Shown: positions 7,576-14,173 of the stretch, piece by piece | Numbering within the stretch: position 1 is the stretch's first letter | Layout of the letters: every line of letters begins with the position of its first letter | Assembly (NCBI GenBank): GCA_035541215.1 | Contig: DATKNV010000226.1 | Span: forward strand, 1 to 26,605 | Source of the DNA: DASZHJ01 sp035541215 | Lineage (GTDB): Bacteria; Pseudomonadota; Alphaproteobacteria; ATCC43930; CGMCC-115725 | Reading direction: 5' to 3' | Length of the DNA: 26,605 nt | Position numbers and translations under genes: made by a program | Notes under the pieces: generated by a model | Databases searched by the model: none | Seen by the model: only the letters and a program-made list of their open reading frames with translations | Told to the model about the DNA's origin: nothing

Positions 7576-8403
7576 TCATTTGATGCCGGAGAACACGAAG
7601 CTGTTGACGAATTGGCGTTGGAACGCGACGAAAGCCGCGAGGAGCGGCAGGCTCACGATGAGCGTGCCGGCGGCGATGAGCCCCCATTGCGCCGCGCCCT
7701 CGGCGCCGCTGACGAAGGCGGCAAGGCCGAGCGTGAGCGTGCGCCTGCCCGGCGAATCGATCGCCATCAGCGGCCAGAGGAACTCGTTCCAGTGCGCGAC
7801 CACACTCACGATCGAGAAGGCGACGAGCGCGGGCCTCGCGATCGGCAGCAGCACGTAGCGCAGGAGCTGGAGAAGATTGCAGCCGTCGATCGCGGCGGCG
7901 TCCTCGAAGTCGCGCGGAAGGCTCCTGAAGGTCTGGCGCATCAGGAAAGTCCCGAAGGCCGAGGCCCAATAAGGCGCCATCACCGCCCAGAGCGTGTCGT
8001 GGATGCCGAGCGCCGTCACGGTCTTGAAGTTCGGCACGATCAGCACCGGCGGCACGATCATGAGCTGCAGCAGGAAGAGGTAGAAGACGAGATCGCGCCC
8101 CGGGAATTTGAGCCGCGCGAAGGCGTAGCCCGCGAGGCTCACGGTGACGAGCTGCACGCCGAGCGTTCCCGCGACCACGATGAGCGTATTGAGATAGCAG
8201 AGGAGGAAATCGCCGCTCTCGAAGGCCTCCCGGAAATTCTCCAGCGAGAGCGGGCCGCTCGGCCAAAGGGAGGCCATGTCGAGTGCGCCGAAGCTGTCGG
8301 GCCTGAGCGAGGCGACCAGCATCCAGAGGAGCGGCGCCGACCACACCAGCGCGATGGCGCCGGCGGCGGCGATCCCCGCGAGTGCGGCGCCCCTACTCCG
8401 CAT
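7576..8403 (-). CDS. ugpE: UgpE-like ABC transporter permease
   Basis: This 275-residue inner-membrane permease belongs to the carbohydrate/G3P (CUT1, MalG/UgpE) family. It has six predicted helices, the first near residues 12-34. The EAA loop that contacts the ATPase is EDAAAIDGCNLLQLLRYVLLP at about 187-207. Start ATG 8403 overlaps the upstream permease gene by 11 bp, so the pair is translationally coupled. It should form a heterodimer with the UgpA-like partner. The ATPase that must bind this EAA loop is not encoded in the window. Confidence 0.85.
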   Translation of the reverse strand: MRSRGAALAGIAAAGAIALVWSAPLLWMLVASLRPDSFGALDMASLWPSGPLSLENFREAFESGDFLLCYLNTLIVVAGTLGVQLVTVSLAGYAFARLKFPGRDLVFYLFLLQLMIVPPVLIVPNFKTVTALGIHDTLWAVMAPYWASAFGTFLMRQTFRSLPRDFEDAAAIDGCNLLQLLRYVLLPIARPALVAFSIVSVVAHWNEFLWPLMAIDSPGRRTLTLGLAAFVSGAEGAAQWGLIAAGTLIVSLPLLAAFVAFQRQFVNSFVFSGIK

Positions 8404-9325
8404 GGCCCGCCCCGCGCTCGAAGACGCGGATGCCGAAACCGGAGACGATGAGGAGGATCGCGAGCGTCGCCACCGTGGCGGCCGCGGCCTTGCCGCTGTC
8501 GTGGAGCTCGGTCGCGGTCTGGAAGACGTAGTAGAGGAGCAGGTTGGTCGCGTCGTTGGGGCCGCCGCGCGTCATGACGATCACGTGGTCGATGGCGGTG
8601 ACGGACTGGATGAGCGCGATCACCGCGACGAAGGCGGTGGTAGGCGCGATCTGCGGCAGGATCACGTGGCGGAGCCGCTGCCAGGCCCCGGCGCCGTCGA
8701 GGGTCGCGGCCTCCAGGAGCTCGCCCGGAACCGCCTGCAGCGCCGCGATGTAGAAGAGCATGTAGTAGCCGGCGTTTTTCCAGACCGTGACGATCGAGAG
8801 CGCCACGAGCGCCGTGTCGGGATCGCCGAGCCAGTTGATCGAGAGCGGCACGAGCCGGCCGAGGTAGTAGTCGATGAGTCCGACCGTCGGCAGGAAGAGG
8901 AAGGTCCAGAGCGCCGCCGCGCCGATCAGCGGGATCATCGTCGGGAAGAAGAGGAGCGCGCGCAGCGTCGCGGTGAAGCGCGTCGAGCGCTGCAGCAGCA
9001 GCGCGAAAGCGAGCGCCAGCACGACCGAGGGCACGACCGTGAGCGCGGCATAGAGGAGATTGTTGAGCGCGGCCGCCTCGAACTTCGCGTCGGCGGCGAG
9101 GCGCAGGTAGTTGCCGATCCCCGCGAAGGTCGCGGACTTCTCGCCGAGCCTCCGGCCGAAGAGCGAATCGACCGCGACCGACGCGATCGGCCAATAGGTG
9201 AAGGCGCCGAGGCAGAGGAGCGAGGGCAGCAGCAGGAGCAGCGGGCGCAGGTGCCGATCCCACTCGCCGAGCCTCGGCCCGGCGCGGCGAGAGCCCCGCA
9301 GCGAAGAGAATGTGGCGGTCGTCAC
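8393..9325 (-). CDS. ugpA: UgpA-like ABC transporter permease
   Basis: This 310-residue permease belongs to the MalF/UgpA family. A cytoplasmic N-terminus (about 30 residues, Arg-rich) precedes a first helix near 30-52; the remaining helices span 95-300. The EAA loop is LLEAATLDGAGAWQRLRHVILP at about 203-224. The start is GTG at 9325, the only start codon before the first helix; GAGG lies only two bases upstream, so the ribosome-binding site is not ideal. It is the first gene of the transporter set and of a same-strand run that continues to the T2SS genes. The 88 bp upstream (9326-9413) should hold the promoter; I see no convincing -35/-10 pair. Confidence 0.85.
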   Translation of the reverse strand: MTTATFSSLRGSRRAGPRLGEWDRHLRPLLLLLPSLLCLGAFTYWPIASVAVDSLFGRRLGEKSATFAGIGNYLRLAADAKFEAAALNNLLYAALTVVPSVVLALAFALLLQRSTRFTATLRALLFFPTMIPLIGAAALWTFLFLPTVGLIDYYLGRLVPLSINWLGDPDTALVALSIVTVWKNAGYYMLFYIAALQAVPGELLEAATLDGAGAWQRLRHVILPQIAPTTAFVAVIALIQSVTAIDHVIVMTRGGPNDATNLLLYYVFQTATELHDSGKAAAATVATLAILLIVSGFGIRVFERGAGHAE

Positions 9326-9413
9326 GTCCTCAGCGGTAACAGACGGGGACTACCCGAGAATGTCAGCCGCGTGACGGTTTTGTTGCCGCGAGCGCCGGAC
9401 TCCCCTCGGCCTA

Positions 9414-9857
9414 CTACTTACTGGCGACGTAATGACACTGCTGGATTTCGGCCGATCCGACGGTGTCGTCGACCAATTCGGGGTAGACGTGGCCGACCAC
9501 GAAGCCGATGGATATACCGAGACGGACGTAGCGCGTCTGCCCCGGCTCGAGCGTCAGGCTCAGGTTGCGCGTCACCTCCGTCGCAGTGCTGACCTCATAG
9601 GTACCCGCGGGGCGGTCGACGTAGAAGAAGCCTTGCGGCACGGCAGAGCCGATCACCTCGCCATTGAGCTTGACGGCGGGCTGCACCGCGGCACCGATGA
9701 TCGCCGTGCGGTAGACGTAGATGCGCCCGCTATCCGCGGGCCGGGCGGCGAGCTTTTCCTGCACCTCCGAGAACTTCGGCCCGCTGGCGCATGCCGCGAG
9801 AAGCATGAGGCAGAGGCCGGCGAGTATCGTCTTGGCAGCTCTTGCGATGCTCATCAT
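9414..9857 (-). CDS. Lipoprotein with DUF2846-like domain
   Basis: This 147-residue lipoprotein has a signal peptide with lipobox LAAC (Cys23), so it is predicted to be lipid-anchored in the periplasm or outer membrane. The mature part resembles DUF2846: GRIYVYRTAIIGAAVQPAV, KLNGEVIGSAVPQGFFYVD, RPAGTYEVST and LEPGQTRYVRLGI, a small beta-sandwich pattern. The function of this family is unknown. The start is ATG 9857 with AAGGAG upstream (a second ATG follows at once). It sits 33 bp after the next lipoprotein gene on the same strand, so the two are likely cotranscribed. Confidence 0.8.
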   Translation of the reverse strand: MMSIARAAKTILAGLCLMLLAACASGPKFSEVQEKLAARPADSGRIYVYRTAIIGAAVQPAVKLNGEVIGSAVPQGFFYVDRPAGTYEVSTATEVTRNLSLTLEPGQTRYVRLGISIGFVVGHVYPELVDDTVGSAEIQQCHYVASK

Positions 9858-9890
9858 GTGAGGTCTCCTTGGAATTGGCGGCGTGTTCGC

Positions 9891-10271
9891 TCATCGCGGC
9901 GTCCGCAGGATCTGCTGCGGCGGATCGGCGGCGGTGAAGGTGCGCTCGACCGGCAGGTAGAACCCGACGGCGAGGTTCCCGTTCAGCACCAGTTGAGCCT
10001 CGTGCACGTTCGAGGCCTGCACGGTCACGACCTGGTCCTTGGTCCTGTAGACGTCGCCCTGCTCGGTACGGCCCACCCGATACCAGGCCGTGCCTTGCCG
10101 CAGCGGCGTCGCATAGCCGCGCTCCAGAGGGATCCTCGCGTCGGCGCCGAGGACCCACGTCTCAGCCGAGCCCGCTGCGGCTTCGAAATGCGCGGGGACC
10201 TGATGCAGATGGATCACGTCGAAAGCGCAGCCCGAGAGCAGGAGGAGAAGGGCGGCGATGCTGTACCTCAT
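9891..10271 (-). CDS. Small lipoprotein of unknown function
   Basis: The 126-residue product starts at ATG 10271. The N-terminus MRYSIAALLLLLSGC is a short lipoprotein signal with lipobox LSGC (Cys15). I do not recognise the mature domain (about 110 residues). It has alternating hydrophobic residues consistent with beta strands (GTAWYRVGRTEQGDVYRTKD, VVTVQASNVHEAQLVLNG). It is the first of two adjacent lipoprotein genes and lies 75 bp downstream (minus direction) of repeat copy A. The open frame continues upstream to 10613, but that extension lacks a ribosome-binding site and would bury the signal peptide. Confidence 0.7.
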   Translation of the reverse strand: MRYSIAALLLLLSGCAFDVIHLHQVPAHFEAAAGSAETWVLGADARIPLERGYATPLRQGTAWYRVGRTEQGDVYRTKDQVVTVQASNVHEAQLVLNGNLAVGFYLPVERTFTAADPPQQILRTPR

Positions 10272-10346
10272 GGCTCCGGTGCTCCCGGATGGAACGGGTC
10301 CGCGCGATCGCAAGGAAGCGGCGGCGTGGTGGATGCGATGACCTCT

Positions 10347-10398
10347 ATGATCGGCCGCCGGCCGGGCGTTGCAAAGCCGACTGAAATGCCAGCCGGGA
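10347..10398 (-). repeat. 52-bp dispersed repeat, copy A
   Basis: It matches 12483-12533 in the same orientation: 37 of the first 45 positions are identical, including an unbroken core TTGCAAAGCCGAC. Read on the plus strand both copies can pair GGC(G/A)TT with A(A/G)TGCC around a 14-nt loop, with base changes that keep pairing through G-U. Copy A lies in the 250-bp divergent space (10272-10521) between a lipoprotein gene and the desaturase at 10522, about 75 bp upstream of the lipoprotein start. I see nothing else clear in that space. Confidence 0.7.
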
Positions 10399-10521
10399 AA
10401 TCCGAACCGCTTTGAATCGCCAGCGAAGCGTCGGAGAACCGACCGGCAGAGAGCCGCGACGGCCAAGGCGGCATCGATCCCGCCGCGCTGCCGCCGCAAG
10501 CCTCGCAATGGAGGAACTGCC

Positions 10522-11622
10522 ATGGCACGGCCGGCAATACGCTTTGCGCCCTCATCGGATTTCGCGGGCGCCATCGGACGGCGCGTGAGCGACGAATTCC
10601 GCGCCTCCGGCAAATCACGATTCGCGGATTGGACGGTCTGGACATTGGCGGGCGGCTACTTCGCCATCGCAGCGCTTGCATATGGCGCGATCCTCGGCGG
10701 CGGGTTCGGAGCGACGGCGACGCTCGGGCTCGCCGTGCTCGGGGGCGTCTCCGCCTTCATGACCATGGCGATCATTGGCCACGACGCCTCGCACGGCTCT
10801 TTGTCATCCGGAAAATGGCTCAACGAGCTCGTCTTGTTCGTCGCCTTCGCCGTGCTCGGTATCAGCGGCGCGCTCTGGGGCAGCCGCCACGTTCGCGTGC
10901 ATCACCAGCTTCCCAACCTCCCGGGGACCGGGATCGACGCCGACGGCTCCGCCCTGCTTCGGCTGTCGCCGCACAAGCCCTGGCGTCCCGGCTACGCGCT
11001 GCAGCCGCTCTACGCCCCGTTCGTCTACATGCTCGGGGTCTTGAACATGACCTGGATCGAGGACTTCCATTACCTCGCCGAGGCGCGCCGGAGCGGAACC
11101 GCCGAGTTTCGCGGCTGGCGCTCGCTCCTGGAATTCGCGGGAGCGAAGGTCCTGCACCTGGCCCTGTTCTTCGTCATTCCCGCCTTGGCGCTGCACCCTC
11201 CGGTTTGGGGCCTGCTCGCGACCTACGCGGTCGCCATGACGATGTCGTCGGCCACCTTCCTCGTCATCGCCATCGGCGCCCACATTTCGGAATTGTCGGA
11301 ATTTCCGATGCCCGACCGCAACGGCCGGCTGCCGCACGATTGGGCGACGCATCAAGTCGTAACCGCCGTCGATTGGATGCCGACGAACCCGTTCGTCGCC
11401 GCGATCGTGGGCGGCGCCAACGCCGACGTCGCCCACCATCTTTTCCCGCAGTACTCGCACTGCCACGTCGCGTTTCTGTCGCGGATCGTCGCCGAGGAGG
11501 CCGCCGCGCACGGCGTCCCCTACCGCAAGGTCTCCTTCGCGCAAATGTTTCGTGCGCACTGGCGTCACGTGTCGAGCCTCAGCCGGCCGCAAGCGCCGGA
11601 GCCGGCGCCTAGAGCGGCGTGA
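10522..11622 (+). CDS. Membrane fatty acid desaturase, third His box altered
   Basis: This 366-residue integral membrane di-iron desaturase (COG3239 type) starts at ATG 10522 with GGAGG nine bases upstream. Box 1 is HDASH (87-91), box 2 is HVRVHH (123-128). Box 3 reads DVAHH (302-306), followed by LFPQYSHCH, so Asp occupies the place of the usual first His or Gln. Hydrophobic segments lie near 40-85, 100-120, 205-255. It is a paralogue of the desaturase at 17316: both share an N-terminal ASGKSR(F/Y)ADW motif, HDWAxH and GGAN before box 3. It likely introduces a double bond or hydroxyl into an acyl chain; the substrate is unknown. It is convergent with the lipoprotein gene that ends at 11659. 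Confidence 0.85.
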   Translation: MARPAIRFAPSSDFAGAIGRRVSDEFRASGKSRFADWTVWTLAGGYFAIAALAYGAILGGGFGATATLGLAVLGGVSAFMTMAIIGHDASHGSLSSGKWLNELVLFVAFAVLGISGALWGSRHVRVHHQLPNLPGTGIDADGSALLRLSPHKPWRPGYALQPLYAPFVYMLGVLNMTWIEDFHYLAEARRSGTAEFRGWRSLLEFAGAKVLHLALFFVIPALALHPPVWGLLATYAVAMTMSSATFLVIAIGAHISELSEFPMPDRNGRLPHDWATHQVVTAVDWMPTNPFVAAIVGGANADVAHHLFPQYSHCHVAFLSRIVAEEAAAHGVPYRKVSFAQMFRAHWRHVSSLSRPQAPEPAPRAA

Positions 11623-11651
11623 AGCCCCGCGAATCCCCCGCGCGTAGCAGA

Positions 11652-11674
11652 CGGCCCCTCACCGATTGGGGCCG
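11652..11674. terminator. Hairpin between convergent desaturase and lipoprotein genes
   Basis: CGGCCCC (11652-11658) pairs with GGGGCCG (11668-11674) around a 9-nt loop, 29 bp after the desaturase stop and spanning the stop codon of the opposing lipoprotein gene. There is no T-tract on either strand, so it is only a weak candidate for a bidirectional terminator. Confidence 0.3.
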
Positions 11675-12330
11675 ACCTCGCCGTCCAAGTGCCGCAAGAT
11701 CTGTCCGGCCATCTCCTTGCACGCAGTCGATTCCGTCGGAGCATAGGTATAGAAGCCGATCGGCAGGATTATCACCGTGCTCACCCGGCCCGACGCCCAG
11801 GACTTGAGCAATCCCAGCCGGTGTCCGGTCGCGGCGTCCCAGACGGTCGCTTCGATGTGCGTGAACTTCGTGGATCCGAACACCCCGACGCCGGCCGTCG
11901 CGAAGGTATTGCCCATCGTCTGGGTGTAGCCGTCCTCTCCGGTCGCGCCTTCGACCGTGTAGACGTAGCGAAGCGCGAGATCGGAAATGGCATGCGATGC
12001 GATCGCCTCCTGCAGAGCTCGGCCGATCTCCTGTTCCGATTGGGCGGCATTCGCCGACGCCAGCGCTCCCCCTGCAGACGAGCGGAGCTTTTCGGCCGGC
12101 GCGATGCGCGTCGCCGGCGATGCCGCCGCGAGTGCTTCGCGCACGCATTTGGCGATCTCGTCATCGCCCGCCCGCGAGGCTCCCAGGATCGCGATCCCTT
12201 CGCCTTCCCGGAGCCTTTCCCCGCCTCCGCTGATTTCCGATCCGGATTGGAGGCTCACCTTCCCCTTGATCGGAACACAGCCGACAAGCGCGGCGGCGAT
12301 CAGCGCACGCGCGAGCTTGAGGCGCTTCAT
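11659..12330 (-). CDS. Lipoprotein of unknown function
   Basis: The 223-residue product has a lipoprotein signal MKRLKLARALIAAALVGC (lipobox LVGC, Cys18). I do not recognise a named domain. Residues ~45-130 contain GEGIAILGASRAGDDEIAKC and a helix-rich stretch. Residues ~150-223 are beta-like (DLALRYVYTVEG, THIEATVWDAATGHRLGLL), a pattern that in some envelope lipoproteins forms a small alpha/beta domain. Two Cys besides the lipid-anchored one (in AKCVREAL and TACKEM) could form a disulfide. Start ATG 12330 has GAGG very close upstream. Repeat copy B lies about 150 bp upstream, as copy A does for the lipoprotein at 10271. Confidence 0.65.
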   Translation of the reverse strand: MKRLKLARALIAAALVGCVPIKGKVSLQSGSEISGGGERLREGEGIAILGASRAGDDEIAKCVREALAAASPATRIAPAEKLRSSAGGALASANAAQSEQEIGRALQEAIASHAISDLALRYVYTVEGATGEDGYTQTMGNTFATAGVGVFGSTKFTHIEATVWDAATGHRLGLLKSWASGRVSTVIILPIGFYTYAPTESTACKEMAGQILRHLDGEVGPNR

Positions 12331-12482
12331 CGCCTCAGCGCATCGACGCGGTGGACTCGACGATCTCGACCGCGTCGAAGTCCATGCCGGCGTAAAGCGC
12401 GTCTGCCTAGGGATCGGTCGAGCTTCCTGCACAACCTTCGCCGACGACTTGACGTCGCGCCCGCCGCGGCGAGCGCCGGCTC

Positions 12483-12533
12483 ATGCTCGGCGGGCGCCCG
12501 GGCATTGCAAAGCCGACCGGAGTGCCATCGGGA
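12483..12533 (-). repeat. 52-bp dispersed repeat, copy B
   Basis: This is the second copy of the repeat at 10347-10398, same orientation, ~82% identical over 45 bp with a shared 13-bp core. It starts 15 bp beyond the stop of the regulator gene and lies in the 218-bp space (12331-12548) upstream of the lipoprotein gene that starts at 12330. The rest of that space shows nothing I can name. Confidence 0.7.
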
Positions 12534-12548
12534 GCTTTTTCGAGGGAG

Positions 12549-13463
12549 CTACTCGGCTTCGATGCCGAGGCGCAATTCCTGATTGCCGAGGACGCGCTCG
12601 ACGACCTCGGAGTTGTCGAATTGCCGGCGGAACTCCTCCTCGGAGAAGAGCGAGATCCGGCTCTGCCACGAGCGGCGCGCCGCGCGCAGGCCGAGATACT
12701 GGCAGAGGACGCGCGTCGCGAGCGGCGAGCGATCCTCCGCGGTGGTGAGGCGCAGACCCTCGAGATAGACGAATTTGCGCACGGAGGGCTCGCGGAGGAT
12801 CATGTAGCGGGGCTCGCCGTCGTGCTGCCCCGTCAGGAAGATGTTGCCGTGGCGCGTCGCGACGTAGCCCACGGAGATGATCTCGTCGTGGCGCTCCGTG
12901 TCGATGCGGTCGGGAATTCGGTTGTAGAGCGTGAAGCGCGGCATAAGGAGCTCGCCCCTCTCGGCCCGAGTCGCGGGACTGCGCGCACGGATGTGGAGCC
13001 AGGACACGCTCATGCGGCTCGAGCGCGGCGCGCGCCAGAAGCAGAGATAGTAGCCGCTGTAGCGCTCGTAGACCCGAATGAGGTCGTTCTCGTCGAACGG
13101 CACTTCCGTGTGGACGATCTCGTAGCGCAGCGGCGTCGCGTGCCGGCGCCGCGCGGCGACCGCCGCCAGCGGCTCGGCGTTCCAGGCGAACTCGCTCGGG
13201 ATCGTGTCACGGAAATCCTCGAGGTAGCGGACTAGGCGGCCCAGAAAGGTATTGTCGGGACGCGCGGCCTTGCCGTAGGCGAAATTTCGCACCGTGTGCT
13301 CGGCCACGTCGCAGCCGACCGCGACGTCCTTGAGCCGCAGCCCGCGATTCTTCTGCATCCAGACCACGCCGCGGCGCAGGCGTTCCACCGTCTCCCGATC
13401 GAGCGCAGCACCCGTCTGCCGATCGGTCTGGACCCCCTTCTTTGCGTCCACACCCTGGGCCAT
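12549..13463 (-). CDS. Helix-turn-helix protein with unrecognised C-terminal domain
   Basis: The 304-residue product starts at ATG 13463 (GAGG eight bases upstream). Residues ~23-85 look like an XRE/lambda-repressor-type DNA-binding domain: RGVVWMQKNRGLRLKDVAVG, then CDVAEHTVRNFAYGKAARP, a helix-turn-helix with a recognition-helix-like second part. Residues ~90-304 are a long domain I do not recognise, rich in Arg and aromatic residues (YERYSGYYLCFWRAP, LYNRIPDR, SVGYVATRHGNIFLTGQHDG, YMILREP). It might be a ligand-sensing domain, but that is inference. The gene is divergent from the four-gene operon starting at 13700. An inverted repeat lies against its likely -10 box, so autoregulation and control of the operon are plausible. 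Confidence 0.65.
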   Translation of the reverse strand: MAQGVDAKKGVQTDRQTGAALDRETVERLRRGVVWMQKNRGLRLKDVAVGCDVAEHTVRNFAYGKAARPDNTFLGRLVRYLEDFRDTIPSEFAWNAEPLAAVAARRRHATPLRYEIVHTEVPFDENDLIRVYERYSGYYLCFWRAPRSSRMSVSWLHIRARSPATRAERGELLMPRFTLYNRIPDRIDTERHDEIISVGYVATRHGNIFLTGQHDGEPRYMILREPSVRKFVYLEGLRLTTAEDRSPLATRVLCQYLGLRAARRSWQSRISLFSEEEFRRQFDNSEVVERVLGNQELRLGIEAE

Positions 13464-13483
13464 TCATTCCTCGCCCGTGCAAG

Positions 13484-13514
13484 ATACTACCACAAGGCGG
13501 GTTTGCGCCTGTGG
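13484..13514 (-). promoter_or_regulatory. Candidate promoter/operator of the HTH gene
   Basis: CCACA-a-GGCG (13490-13499) pairs with CGCC-TGTGG (13506-13514): nine base pairs with one bulged A and a 6-nt spacer. Directly next to it on the minus strand is TAGTAT (13489-13484), a good -10 hexamer 20 bp before the start codon. A repressor bound to the dyad would cover the -10/-35 spacer. No equally good -35 is visible. This is the most structured part of the 236-bp divergent space 13464-13699. Confidence 0.4.
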
Positions 13515-13699
13515 AAATGCGTATTTACCGGTGATCTCGGATAATTAGCGATAGCCACGGGTAGCCCAAGTCTCCCTGCGGTCCCGGCCGCATCTGCAAA
13601 AGCGACAAAACCCGAAACCGTCACGCCGCTGCTCCCCCACGGCTCGGCCCGTTCGGTCACGATCGTCGCGGTCTTGCCCCGCTACGCACGGAGAACGCA

Positions 13700-14146
13700 A
13701 TGAGCTCGACGATCCAGAACCTCCGCGACATCGCCCGGCACTGCCGGCAGGGCGAGGCGCTGCCGCCGGAGCTCTCGGCCTGGCTCGGGCAGTCGCTGAG
13801 CCGCTTCCTCTCGCACGAGCGCCCGACGACCGACAAGGCCTTCGGCCTCCAGCGCGCGCGCGGCGGCGTTCCCTGGTGGAAGGAGGAGGCGATGCGGCGG
13901 CGCGACGCGGCATTGCGCGACCTCGCGAGGCTTCTGTGCCCGACGGCCCCGGTTGCCGCACAAGCGCGACGCATTCGCAGCCTCGCACTGCGCTATGCCG
14001 CCACGGCCTGGCCGCGCGAGCGCGACGAGGAGACGCCGCCCCCGGCGAGCCGGGAGCCCCTCCGGGAGCGGCTTTGGACGGCATTCAAGTCGGGAGCCCC
14101 GATGCCGATCGGCGAGCGCCAATTGCGCCACGTGCTCGGCCATTGA
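13700..14146 (+). CDS. Small protein of unknown function, first gene of operon
   Basis: The 148-residue product starts at ATG 13700 with GGAGAA at the right distance. No signal peptide or membrane segment is visible; it is probably cytoplasmic. The sequence is Arg-rich and mostly helical. The most striking stretch is RARGGVPWWKEEAMRRRDAA (about 52-71), with FLSHERPTTDKAFGL before it and a C-terminal APMPIGERQLRHVLGH. I do not recognise a named family. It lies 27 bp before the capA-like gene and should be cotranscribed with it. Confidence 0.65.
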   Translation: MSSTIQNLRDIARHCRQGEALPPELSAWLGQSLSRFLSHERPTTDKAFGLQRARGGVPWWKEEAMRRRDAALRDLARLLCPTAPVAAQARRIRSLALRYAATAWPRERDEETPPPASREPLRERLWTAFKSGAPMPIGERQLRHVLGH

Positions 14147-14173
14147 GGGTCAGGGCGGAGAGGAGGAAGCGCA

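Noticed and set aside
6253..8451. A 732-codon plus-strand open frame opposite the ugp-like genes
   Set aside because: It is antisense to well-supported ABC transporter genes and has unnatural His/Arg/Glu-rich composition.
10347..12533. Repeat pair as ends of an insertion sequence
   Set aside because: The copies are direct rather than inverted, differ by ~18%, and no transposase or target duplication is seen between or beside them.
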